From an uncultured Bacteroidota bacterium (lineage in GTDB: Bacteria; Bacteroidota; Bacteroidia; Bacteroidales; SZUA-534), in the NCBI GenBank assembly GCA_937885735.1, contig CALABN010000085.1, positions 1 to 7,230 on the forward strand: 7,230 bases of DNA, read 5' to 3'. The notes under the pieces were generated by a model. It searched no databases. It had not been told where the DNA came from and worked only from the letters and a program-made list of their open reading frames with translations. The position numbers were made by a program, and so were the translations under genes. Within the stretch, counting starts at the first letter, position 1. Each line of letters starts with the position of its first letter. Below are positions 1-6,290 of the stretch, one piece after another.

Positions 1-1
1 T

Positions 2-688
2 CGCGAACTTGGAGATGTTGTTGTTGTTGCGCCTGATTCGGTACAGTCGGGCAAGTCGAATGCCATAACTGTTGAAGGTTTTGTCAGGCTGAATTTGCGC
101 AAAAGCGAACCAGGATTGACAGTCTATTCGGTGACAGGCACCCCTGTCGATTGTGTCAAGATGGCGCTGAACCAGATTTTGGAACGAAAGCCAGACCTGC
201 TGTTGTCGGGCATAAACCACGGCACTAACTCGTCGGTGAGCATTGTCTATTCAGGAACCTTGGGCGCGGCAATAGAAGGCGCACTCAACGGAATACCTTC
301 GGCGGGAGTGTCGCTTTGCAGTTACGATGCCGATGCTGATTTCAGCGTGGCTGTCAAATGTGCAGGGCAGGTGGCCCGAAAAATCCTTCAGGCTGGAAAT
401 GCTGGTGGCATCTGCTTGAATGTCAACATTCCGTATGTGCCTGAATCGGAGTTCAAAGGAATGAAAATGTGCCGTCAGTCGAAAGGCATCTGGAAGGAAC
501 ACTTTGTTGTCAACAACGACCCTCACGGACATCCATATTATTGGCTTACAGGTGGATTCGTCAATCACGAGCCCGAAGCACTCGATACCGACGAATGGGC
601 ATTGACTAACGGATATGCATCAATTGTCCCTGTAAATCTTGATTTTACCGCTTACAGTCAATTTGAAAAATTAGCCTATTTGATATGA
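2..688 (+). CDS. surE: 5'/3'-nucleotidase SurE, 5' end cut off by the window edge
   Basis: The frame is open from base 2 and runs to a TGA at 686-688, giving 228 visible residues. The family is usually about 250-260 residues, so roughly 25 N-terminal residues, including the metal-binding DD pair, lie outside the window. A start at 95 is not credible because family sequence continues upstream of it. Visible family marks are GDVVVVAPDSVQSGKSNAIT near the left edge, in which the Ser after Gln is the expected metal ligand, and LLLSGINHGTNSS, whose Asn is another ligand, followed by SGTLGAAIEGALNGIPS. SurE proteins are metal-dependent cytosolic phosphatases that remove phosphate from nucleoside monophosphates and sometimes short polyphosphate. 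The stop codon overlaps the start of the next gene (ATGA), which suggests translational coupling. The identification is firm; the preferred substrate cannot be read from sequence. Confidence 0.95.
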   Translation, partial: RELGDVVVVAPDSVQSGKSNAITVEGFVRLNLRKSEPGLTVYSVTGTPVDCVKMALNQILERKPDLLLSGINHGTNSSVSIVYSGTLGAAIEGALNGIPSAGVSLCSYDADADFSVAVKCAGQVARKILQAGNAGGICLNVNIPYVPESEFKGMKMCRQSKGIWKEHFVVNNDPHGHPYYWLTGGFVNHEPEALDTDEWALTNGYASIVPVNLDFTAYSQFEKLAYLI

Positions 689-981
689 AAATGAAGGACA
701 CACCTGCAAGGGGAATGTTGGTTGGACTGATTCTGCCAATCATTTGTCTGGGCATTTTTTTGCCTCTGGTTGCCTATGGCAAGGGCTTTGAGTCGGTTGC
801 CGAATGCGTGCACCATTTCCAGTCGTTTGGCGTGCTTTACAAGATTGTCAGTTTGAGCCTGATGCCAAATGCAGGACTGTTCTTTTGGTGGACTTACCGC
901 AACCGCCTGAATATGGCTCGTGGAGTGCTTTCAATGTGCCTGCTCTACGGCGTGGCCATTATTGCGATATATTTTTTGTAA
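685..981 (+). CDS. small integral membrane protein of unknown function, between surE and lpxB
   Basis: This gene encodes 98 residues with three likely membrane helices at about residues 11-32, 49-70 and 78-98. The N terminus is short and basic (MKMKDTPARG), and a hydrophilic loop at about 33-48 holds Glu and two His. A second polar patch, YRNRLNMARG at 71-80, separates helices 2 and 3. The ATG shares bases with the surE stop codon (ATGA at 685-688), so it is probably translated by coupling to surE and is a real gene despite its size. A second in-frame ATG two codons on is an alternative start. No catalytic motif or signal peptidase site is visible. I do not recognise a named family. Its position ahead of lpxB makes an inner-membrane role linked to envelope synthesis thinkable, but that is only association. 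Confidence 0.8.
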   Translation: MKMKDTPARGMLVGLILPIICLGIFLPLVAYGKGFESVAECVHHFQSFGVLYKIVSLSLMPNAGLFFWWTYRNRLNMARGVLSMCLLYGVAIIAIYFL

Positions 982-1022
982 AAAAGACGATGCCCAATAA
1001 TTGACCTAATAACTAATTGCAA

Positions 1023-2159
1023 ATGAAGTACTATCTTATAGCAGGCGAGGCAAGTGGCGATTTGCACGGTTCAAATCTGATAAGGAATCTGAAACTTCAG
1101 GACGCCGATGCACAATTCCGGTTCTTTGGGGGCGACCTTATGTCCGAACAGGCTGGCGTAAAGCCTGTTATGCACTACAGCAGAATGGCCTTTATGGGAT
1201 TTGTCAAGGTGATGATGAACCTGCGCACCATAAACGCCAATATGAACCTGTGCGAGGCCGACATTGTGGCTTGGGAGCCTGACGTGGTAATCTTCATCGA
1301 CTTTGCAGGGTTCAACCTTCGTGTCGCAAAATTCGCGAAGAGCATCGGGTTGAAGACCGTATTCTACATTTCGCCAAAGATTTGGGCGTGGAAGCAGAAC
1401 CGCATCAAGAAAATAAAGAAATATATTGACAAGATGCTGACAATCTTGCCGTTTGAAACCGAATTCTATAAAAAGTTCGATTACGAGGTTGAGTATGTCG
1501 GCAATCCGCTTTTGGATGCAATAGACCAGTTTGAATCGGGTTTCAGCCAGACCGAAGATGCCTTTCGTAAGGCTAACGGGTTGGGCGACAAACCAATAAT
1601 AGGATTGTTGGCGGGCAGTCGTAAACAGGAGGTTCAGCGTATGTTGCCTGTGATGATAAAGGCGAGTCGGAATTTCCCCGAATACCAATTTGTGATATCG
1701 GGTGCGCCAGGTCTTTCGCAGGAGTTCTACGACAGCGTTGTCGGCAAGGACATTGACATTCCAATTGTCTTCGGACAAACTTACAACTTGTTGAAGTTCA
1801 GCAAGTCGGCGCTTGTCACTTCGGGCACGGCAACATTGGAGACTGCGCTTTTCAACGTTCCGCAGGTTGTCTGCTACAGCACCATAGCACCGAATCTTTT
1901 GTATCGTTTGGGACGCAAACTGTTGAAGGTGAAATGGATATCGCTTGTCAACCTTATTGTCGGGCGTGAGGCTGTGCGAGAGTTGGTTCAGGTTGACTTT
2001 GATGCAGGGACAGTGACTGAAGAATTGCGCAAGATACTTGACAACGGGCAATATAGACAACGCATTTTCGCCGATTACGCCTACCTTAAGGAGCGTATGG
2101 GCAATGCGGGTGCATCGGAACGTGCCTCGCAAGCGGTTGTCAAGTTTGCAAAGGCATAA
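1023..2159 (+). CDS. lpxB: lipid-A-disaccharide synthase (GT19)
   Basis: LpxB joins UDP-2,3-diacylglucosamine and lipid X to form the tetraacyl disaccharide 1-phosphate of lipid A, at the cytosolic face of the inner membrane. The 378-residue length fits the family (about 380). Motifs seen include YYLIAGEASGDLHGSNLI near the N terminus (about 3-20), FYISPKIWAWKQNRIKKIKK (about 114-133), EYVGNPLLD (157-165), the donor-site GSRKQEV (198-204) and SGTATLETAL (267-276). I chose the ATG at 1023 because MKYYLIAGEASGD is the normal family N terminus; a TTG six bases earlier would add only two residues. It follows the small membrane gene by 41 bases with no obvious terminator, so cotranscription with surE is likely. 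A product of this kind means the organism makes lipid A and has an outer membrane. In the motif LIVGREAVREL an Arg sits where many relatives have Pro, a minor variation. Confidence 0.97.
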   Translation: MKYYLIAGEASGDLHGSNLIRNLKLQDADAQFRFFGGDLMSEQAGVKPVMHYSRMAFMGFVKVMMNLRTINANMNLCEADIVAWEPDVVIFIDFAGFNLRVAKFAKSIGLKTVFYISPKIWAWKQNRIKKIKKYIDKMLTILPFETEFYKKFDYEVEYVGNPLLDAIDQFESGFSQTEDAFRKANGLGDKPIIGLLAGSRKQEVQRMLPVMIKASRNFPEYQFVISGAPGLSQEFYDSVVGKDIDIPIVFGQTYNLLKFSKSALVTSGTATLETALFNVPQVVCYSTIAPNLLYRLGRKLLKVKWISLVNLIVGREAVRELVQVDFDAGTVTEELRKILDNGQYRQRIFADYAYLKERMGNAGASERASQAVVKFAKA

Positions 2160-2184
2160 TATGTTATTGGCTAATCACATAAAC

Positions 2185-2215
2185 TGTGGATTTAAGGAAA
2201 ACACCCTTATATTTG
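2185..2215 (+). promoter_or_regulatory. candidate Bacteroidetes-type promoter for the SpoIID-like gene
   Basis: TATATTTG at 2208-2215 matches the Bacteroidetes -7 consensus TAnnTTTG exactly. TGTG at 2185-2188 is a 3-of-4 match to the -33 element (TTTG) with a 19-base spacer, which is in the usual range. Transcription would begin near 2220, about 35 bases before the TTG start at 2255. The 95-base gap after lpxB is wide enough for an independent promoter. This is a pattern match only; such AT-rich words arise by chance. Confidence 0.35.
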
Positions 2216-2254
2216 ACATTTGTGCCGGATGAATTGTTGGGTTTGCTTAAATAA

Positions 2255-3427
2255 TTGAAAATTACATTGTTGGTGAAATTTTATCGATATATTCTGATTG
2301 TCTTCCTTGCGTTTGTCACATTGTGGGCAAAGGCGGAAACGGTGCGTGTCACTGTTTTCAGCCAGTCCGACATTAAGACGCTTGTATTCTCGACAGAGGA
2401 GGGAAAATACAGCCTTGTGGCCGACAATCGTCTGCTTATGCGCCTGAAAAAGAATGCGATAATCTATTTTACCATAGTCGGCAAAAAAATAAGCGTCTGG
2501 GACCAGGACGAGCATTTGGGAATCTTCAGCGAACTGTATATGACGGCATCGGCCCGCAAGAGCATCTTCAAGATAGAGCCCGCAGTGCCTTCGCTGAAAG
2601 CCCGCACCTACGACGGCGACCTGAAGGTGACGGCCGTGAACGGCAAACTGAAGATTGAAAACTACGTTGACGTGAACGATTACCTTTCGGGGGTGGTTGA
2701 GAGCGAGTCGGGACCAAAGGCACCGTACGAGTACTACAAGACGCAGGCCATAATCAGCCGTACCTATCTTTATTCGCTCATTTGGCGCGACGGAGTCGAG
2801 TCATATAGCCTTATGGACGACGTGAGCCACCAGGTTTACCTAAACCGCTGTCACCGCAACAATCTTATCCGTCAGGCAGTGGCGCACACAACCGACCTTA
2901 TAATAGTCGATTCGACAAATCACCCTATCTCGGCTGTATTTCACTCAAATTCAGGCGGGCAGACGGCAAATTCCGAAGATGTCTGGCTCTCATCGACCCC
3001 ATATCTGAAGTCGGTGATTGACACGTTCAGCATACGTCAGCACAATTCCGTGTGGAAAGACACCGTGTCGGTTGAGAGGTGGATTAAATATCTGAAAGAT
3101 AACGGCATAAAGATAACCGACGCAAAGTCGCGAGCCGACAACCTGGCTTATAACCCAACCAGTCGCGACCGTTGCTACCATTACAAGGCCGACACCATTC
3201 CTTTGAAGAAGATTCGTGCCGATTTCGGATTCAAGTCGGCGTGGTTCTCGATTAAGCAAAAAGGAAACGTGCTTGAGTTCACAGGCCGTGGATATGGGCA
3301 CGGAGTGGGCTTGTCGCAGGAAGGCGCAATGGAAATGGCCCGACAGAACTATTCATTCATCGACATTGTCAATTTTTATTACAGAGGTGTCAATGTAGTG
3401 AATATCAAAAATATAGAAAAGAAGTAG
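2255..3427 (+). CDS. secreted SpoIID/LytB-domain protein, probable peptidoglycan-acting factor
   Basis: The product has 390 residues. Residues about 8-27 form a signal peptide or anchor (basic start, hydrophobic YILIVFLAFVTLWAKA), so it acts outside the cytoplasm, probably in the periplasm. The SpoIID/LytB domain shows YLSGVVESESG at 143-153, with Glu151 in the place of the catalytic Glu of SpoIID lytic transglycosylases; a conserved block at 228-235 (VFHSNSGG); and the C-terminal GRGYGHGVGLSQEGAMEMAR at 344-363. In endospore formers SpoIID cuts denuded glycan during engulfment, and LytB enhances an amidase. Here there is no sporulation context, so a role in wall remodelling is inference. The start is TTG at 2255; TTG at 2267 or 2270 and GTG at 2273 are in-frame alternatives that keep the signal peptide, and no in-frame ATG is available. 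The exact substrate is unknown. Confidence 0.88.
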   Translation: MKITLLVKFYRYILIVFLAFVTLWAKAETVRVTVFSQSDIKTLVFSTEEGKYSLVADNRLLMRLKKNAIIYFTIVGKKISVWDQDEHLGIFSELYMTASARKSIFKIEPAVPSLKARTYDGDLKVTAVNGKLKIENYVDVNDYLSGVVESESGPKAPYEYYKTQAIISRTYLYSLIWRDGVESYSLMDDVSHQVYLNRCHRNNLIRQAVAHTTDLIIVDSTNHPISAVFHSNSGGQTANSEDVWLSSTPYLKSVIDTFSIRQHNSVWKDTVSVERWIKYLKDNGIKITDAKSRADNLAYNPTSRDRCYHYKADTIPLKKIRADFGFKSAWFSIKQKGNVLEFTGRGYGHGVGLSQEGAMEMARQNYSFIDIVNFYYRGVNVVNIKNIEKK

Positions 3428-3430
3428 AGT

Positions 3431-3464
3431 TTTGTTCGGCTTTGTGTTTGCCGATATAATTATG
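3431..3464 (+). promoter_or_regulatory. weak candidate promoter for the RhuM-type gene
   Basis: TTTG at 3431-3434 could serve as a -33 element and TAATTATG at 3457-3464 differs from TAnnTTTG at one base, with a 22-base spacer that is slightly long. The gene downstream starts at 3495. A 5-base inverted repeat, TCGGC at 3436-3440 and GCCGA at 3450-3454, lies between the two elements. It lacks a following T-run, so it is not a convincing terminator, but it could be a protein-binding dyad. Confidence 0.15.
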
Positions 3465-3494
3465 TCAAAAAAGCAATCTTAATACAAATTAGTT

Positions 3495-4385
3495 GTGAGC
3501 CATAATGTCAATCAAACCAATTCTAAAGACACTAATGTAGTCGTCTATCGTTCAGATGACAATACTGTGCAACTAGACGTGCAACTGGCCGATGAAACGG
3601 TGTGGCTTACGCAACAGCAGATTGCGTCCTTGTTTGGAGTCAAGCAACCTGCTATTTCCAAACACCTATCTAATATTTTTAAGGAGGGAGAACTTGACAA
3701 GGATTCAGTCTATTCCATTTTGGAATATACTGCCAATGATGGCAAAACATATAGTACGCAATTTTATAATCTTGATGCCATATTATCAGTTGGTTACCGG
3801 GTGAATAGCAAGAATGCGACTTCATTCCGTCAGTGGGCAAATAAAGTGTTGAAGGATTATCTACTAAAAGGATATGCTGTCAATCAGCAACTTTTGCATA
3901 TTGAGCAACGAATTGACAATCGCATTTTAGAACACGAGAAACGGCTTGATGCAGTTGGACAGAAAATTGATTTTTTCGTTCGTACAAATTTGCCACCTGT
4001 TGAACAAGTGTTTTTCAATGGCCAGTTTTTTGAAGCCGTGGCGCTGATTGAGCGACTTGTGAAAACTGCAACCCGCCGTGTCATAGTAGTAGATGCGTAT
4101 GTCGATGCCACTACGTTTGAAATGCTCGATGTACGCGATAAAGGTGTTGTGGCCGATATATATTCAGGAAAAGATCTTTCTGTTCTACGCAATGCTCACA
4201 ATGGAAATGACAATGTTGAGCCAATAAACACTCATATTTGGAATACGCCGTCGCACGATCGTTGGTTGATAATTGATGACAGTCTCTACCATTGTGGCCA
4301 TTCGTTCAAAGATATGGGACGTAAATTGTCGGCCATAACTCTTATGGGAGTGCCACCTGAAAAAGTGCTTTCGGTGATAAGGTAA
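3495..4385 (+). CDS. RhuM-type DNA-binding protein with phospholipase-D-like C-terminal domain
   Basis: The product has 296 residues in two parts. Residues about 34-60 (ETVWLTQQQIASLFGVKQPA onward) form the helix-turn-helix typical of RhuM-family proteins, and YSTQFYNLDAILSVGYRVNS at 86-105 with FRQWANKVLKDYLLKGYAVN at 111-130 completes that domain. After a likely coiled segment (about 131-155), residues about 170-296 resemble the PLD-like domain attached to many Bacteroidetes RhuM and ORF6N proteins, with the degenerate signature H254-x-R256-x4-D261-x6-G268. The start is GTG at 3495: a stop lies five codons upstream and the next in-frame ATG is deep inside the gene. No restriction, toxin or phage gene adjoins it. 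RhuM genes often sit in restriction-modification or pathogenicity loci and their biochemical role is poorly known. The family call is good; any defence or regulatory function is inference. Confidence 0.85.
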   Translation: MSHNVNQTNSKDTNVVVYRSDDNTVQLDVQLADETVWLTQQQIASLFGVKQPAISKHLSNIFKEGELDKDSVYSILEYTANDGKTYSTQFYNLDAILSVGYRVNSKNATSFRQWANKVLKDYLLKGYAVNQQLLHIEQRIDNRILEHEKRLDAVGQKIDFFVRTNLPPVEQVFFNGQFFEAVALIERLVKTATRRVIVVDAYVDATTFEMLDVRDKGVVADIYSGKDLSVLRNAHNGNDNVEPINTHIWNTPSHDRWLIIDDSLYHCGHSFKDMGRKLSAITLMGVPPEKVLSVIR

Positions 4386-4429
4386 TGCTTGTGTCTTTTT
4401 GAAACATTTCGCTTGTAACTGTATGGATT

Positions 4430-4439
4430 TATGTACATA
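4430..4439. other. 10-base perfect palindrome upstream of rsgA
   Basis: TATGTACATA reads the same on both strands. It lies in the 120-base gap between the RhuM-type gene and rsgA, about 45 bases upstream of the candidate -7 element. A dyad of this size could be an operator half-site pair, but in AT-rich DNA it may be chance. Two further dyads lie downstream in the same gap: TTTGG/CCAAA at 4445-4456 and CAATA-A-TATTG at 4493-4503. Confidence 0.3.
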
Positions 4440-4483
4440 TGGCATTTGGTTCCAAAATCTTCAATTGCAAACTAAAATACCTC

Positions 4484-4491
4484 TATATTTG
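4484..4491 (+). promoter_or_regulatory. candidate -7 element for rsgA
   Basis: TATATTTG is an exact match to the Bacteroidetes TAnnTTTG consensus. No good -33 TTTG occurs at the usual distance; the nearest, TTG at 4465-4467, leaves only a 16-base spacer. Transcription would start near 4497, giving a very short leader of about 9-15 bases before the TTG at 4506 or GTG at 4512. rsgA could instead be read through from upstream. Confidence 0.25.
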
Positions 4492-4505
4492 CCAATAATA
4501 TTGAT

Positions 4506-5453
4506 TTGGTCGTGGAAACCGGAATTGTGATAAAATCGACAGGCAGTTGGTATTTGGTGCGAAAGCCAAATGGCGATACTGTGGAGTGCCGTATAAGGGG
4601 CAAATTCCGCACCAAAGGCCTGCGGACGACCAATCCAGTTGCCGTTGGCGACAATGTCGATTTCATCATCGACGACAAGACGGGGCAAGGCTTGATACAA
4701 TCGATTGGCGAACGCCGTAACTATATAATACGCAAGTCGATAAACCTGTCGAAGGAGGCGCATATTCTCGGCGCCAACATTGACCAGGCTGTTCTGGTGG
4801 TGACTCTTGTCAGTCCACGCACTTATACGCAGTTTATCGACCGATTTCTGGTTTCGGCAGAGGCGTATAATATTCCTTCGGTGTTGATTTTCAATAAAAT
4901 TGATTTATACGACGAAAAACTGACTGCCGAAATGGAAGATTTGGTGTCCATTTATTCAAAAATTGGATACCGTTGCATCAAATCGTCTGTGAAGAACGGC
5001 ATTGGCAATGCAGAAATAGAGGAAGTCACTCGTGGCAAACTGTCGTTGCTGGCAGGTCATTCGGGCGTTGGCAAATCCACCATTGTCAATATGCTGAATC
5101 CTGACCTTAACCTGCGCACTATGGAGATTTCCGACTCTCACGACAGCGGAGTCCACACTACCACTTATCCAGAGATGCACCCCTTGCTCAATGGCGGTTA
5201 TGTAATCGATTCGCCAGGAATCAAGGGCTTTGGCACCATTGAGTTGGGCAAGGCCGAAATGTCGCATTATTTTCCTGAAATGTTTGCAGAATCGGAGAAT
5301 TGCCAGTTCTACAACTGCACCCACACGCACGAACCTAAATGTGCCGTAAAGCAGGCGGTTGAGAATGGAGCCATAGCACAAAGCCGTTACAATAGTTATT
5401 TAAGCCTGTTGAATGATGAATCGGAGGATAAATATCGTCAGGAGCCTGATTAG
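4506..5453 (+). CDS. rsgA: ribosome small-subunit-dependent GTPase RsgA
   Basis: RsgA binds late 30S precursors, hydrolyses GTP and releases as the subunit matures. The 315 residues show the full family order: an N-terminal OB fold (about 1-75), a circularly permuted GTPase with NKID (G4) at 130-133 before GHSGVGKST (G1) at 184-192, the THTTT-like switch HTTT at 217-220 and DSPG (G3) at 235-238, then a zinc module with Cys266, Cys271, His273 and Cys279 (C-x4-C-x-H-x5-C). All key residues are present, so the protein should be active. The first possible start is TTG at 4506; GTG at 4512 gives METGIVIKSTGSWYLVR and is equally likely from family N termini. No in-frame ATG exists upstream before a stop at 4473. 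Its last 41 bases overlap the next gene. Confidence 0.97.
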   Translation: MVVETGIVIKSTGSWYLVRKPNGDTVECRIRGKFRTKGLRTTNPVAVGDNVDFIIDDKTGQGLIQSIGERRNYIIRKSINLSKEAHILGANIDQAVLVVTLVSPRTYTQFIDRFLVSAEAYNIPSVLIFNKIDLYDEKLTAEMEDLVSIYSKIGYRCIKSSVKNGIGNAEIEEVTRGKLSLLAGHSGVGKSTIVNMLNPDLNLRTMEISDSHDSGVHTTTYPEMHPLLNGGYVIDSPGIKGFGTIELGKAEMSHYFPEMFAESENCQFYNCTHTHEPKCAVKQAVENGAIAQSRYNSYLSLLNDESEDKYRQEPD

Positions 5454-6246
5454 CGTGGCATTGCTTGTGGCGGTGTGCTCGTGCGCCAACCAAAATGGGC
5501 AGGGGCAACAGACGGCTGTGGCTGAAAGTGCGCAAAGCGCACCCGCAAAGAGCCAAAAGCCAAAGGCATCGGCGAAAGCCAAACAGCAGGCGAAGCCGAA
5601 AATGGTGCGCCTCACTGAAGACAATGTGGTGGAGGAGCTGACAAGGTACGGACAGCAAAACCCCGAAACTCTGGTACGCATAACAACGCCAATGGGCTCG
5701 ATGCTGATTGAACTCTACACAAACACGCCGTTGCACAGAGCCAATTTTGTCCGTCTTGTCAAGGAAAAATATTACAACGGAACGGAATTTTACCGCGTGA
5801 TAAACGATTTTATGATTCAGGGAGGCGATACTGACGGATTCGACCGTTCGACCGTGAAGGACAAGTACGGCAAATGGACCATTCCTTCGGAATTCAGGCC
5901 CGACAACATTCACAAGCGTGGGGCGCTGTCGATGGTCCGCCAGTATGAGAACAATCCTGAAAAACGGTCGGAGGCGTTTGAGTTCTTCATTGTGCAGGGA
6001 ACCCGTTATACCGATGGCGAACTGAACGGGACTGAATTCAACTACAATGTGAAAATAAGTCCCGAACACCGTGAAATATACAAGACAGTGGGCGGTTGCG
6101 CCTATCTTGACGGCGAACATACGGTTTTTGGCGAGGTGATAGAAGGCTTTGATGTCATTGACAAGATAGCATCGGTAAAGACCGACAATGGCGATTGGCC
6201 GATAGATGCCGTCACCATAAAAATGGAGATTGTGGGCAAGCGGTGA
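5413..6246 (+). CDS. cyclophilin-type peptidyl-prolyl cis-trans isomerase lipoprotein
   Basis: The product (277 residues) should catalyse proline isomerisation in envelope proteins. It starts with a basic n-region (MMNRRINIVR) and a hydrophobic stretch ending in a lipobox-like VCSC, so Cys24 is the likely lipidated residue and the protein is predicted to sit on a periplasm-facing membrane. Residues 25-64 are a low-complexity linker rich in Gln, Ala, Lys and Ser. The cyclophilin domain (about 86-275) contains FYRVINDFMIQGGD with catalytic Arg128, FFIVQG at 191-196 and EHTVFGEVIEGFDVIDKI at 235-252; His236 stands where human cyclophilin A has Trp, as is common in bacterial forms. A loop at about 197-228 is longer than in compact cyclophilins. 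Two ATGs in a row (5413, 5416) lie inside rsgA, and no start after rsgA would keep the signal peptide. The overlap implies coupled expression. Confidence 0.93.
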   Translation: MMNRRINIVRSLISVALLVAVCSCANQNGQGQQTAVAESAQSAPAKSQKPKASAKAKQQAKPKMVRLTEDNVVEELTRYGQQNPETLVRITTPMGSMLIELYTNTPLHRANFVRLVKEKYYNGTEFYRVINDFMIQGGDTDGFDRSTVKDKYGKWTIPSEFRPDNIHKRGALSMVRQYENNPEKRSEAFEFFIVQGTRYTDGELNGTEFNYNVKISPEHREIYKTVGGCAYLDGEHTVFGEVIEGFDVIDKIASVKTDNGDWPIDAVTIKMEIVGKR

Positions 6247-6267
6247 TGCATATTCGCAGTTTGAAGT

Positions 6268-6275
6268 TATTTTTG
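6268..6275 (+). promoter_or_regulatory. candidate -7 element for pepE
   Basis: TATTTTTG matches TAnnTTTG in the 44-base gap before pepE and would place transcription near 6281, ten bases before the ATG. No convincing -33 element sits 19-21 bases upstream, so pepE may mainly be read from the rsgA-isomerase transcript. Confidence 0.2.
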
Positions 6276-6290
6276 CAAAAACTTAATGAA

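Noticed and set aside
95..688. surE starting at the TTG at 95
   Set aside because: Family sequence (GDVVVVAPD and the metal-ligand Ser) continues upstream to the window edge in the same frame, so 95 is an internal codon.
1071..2132. 353-codon open frame on the minus strand, antisense to lpxB
   Set aside because: It lies entirely within a firmly identified lpxB, has no recognisable domain, and its Cys/His-rich composition is typical of a shadow frame.
2176..2188. TCACA-TAAAC-TGTGG dyad as a CRP-like site
   Set aside because: The half-sites are in the reverse order of a CRP site (TGTGA-N6-TCACA) and the spacer is five bases; it only overlaps the possible -33 element.
3436..3454. Hairpin TCGGC/GCCGA as a terminator of the SpoIID-like gene
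   Set aside because: Only five base pairs, a nine-base loop and no T-run after it.
5335..6120. 261-codon open frame on the minus strand across the rsgA-isomerase junction
   Set aside because: It is antisense to two well-supported genes and shows no domain or signal of its own.
6195..6290. Extended N terminus of pepE reaching into the isomerase gene
   Set aside because: The upstream residues do not resemble PepE, whereas the ATG at 6291 gives the standard N terminus and puts the triad at Ser120, Asp135 and His157.
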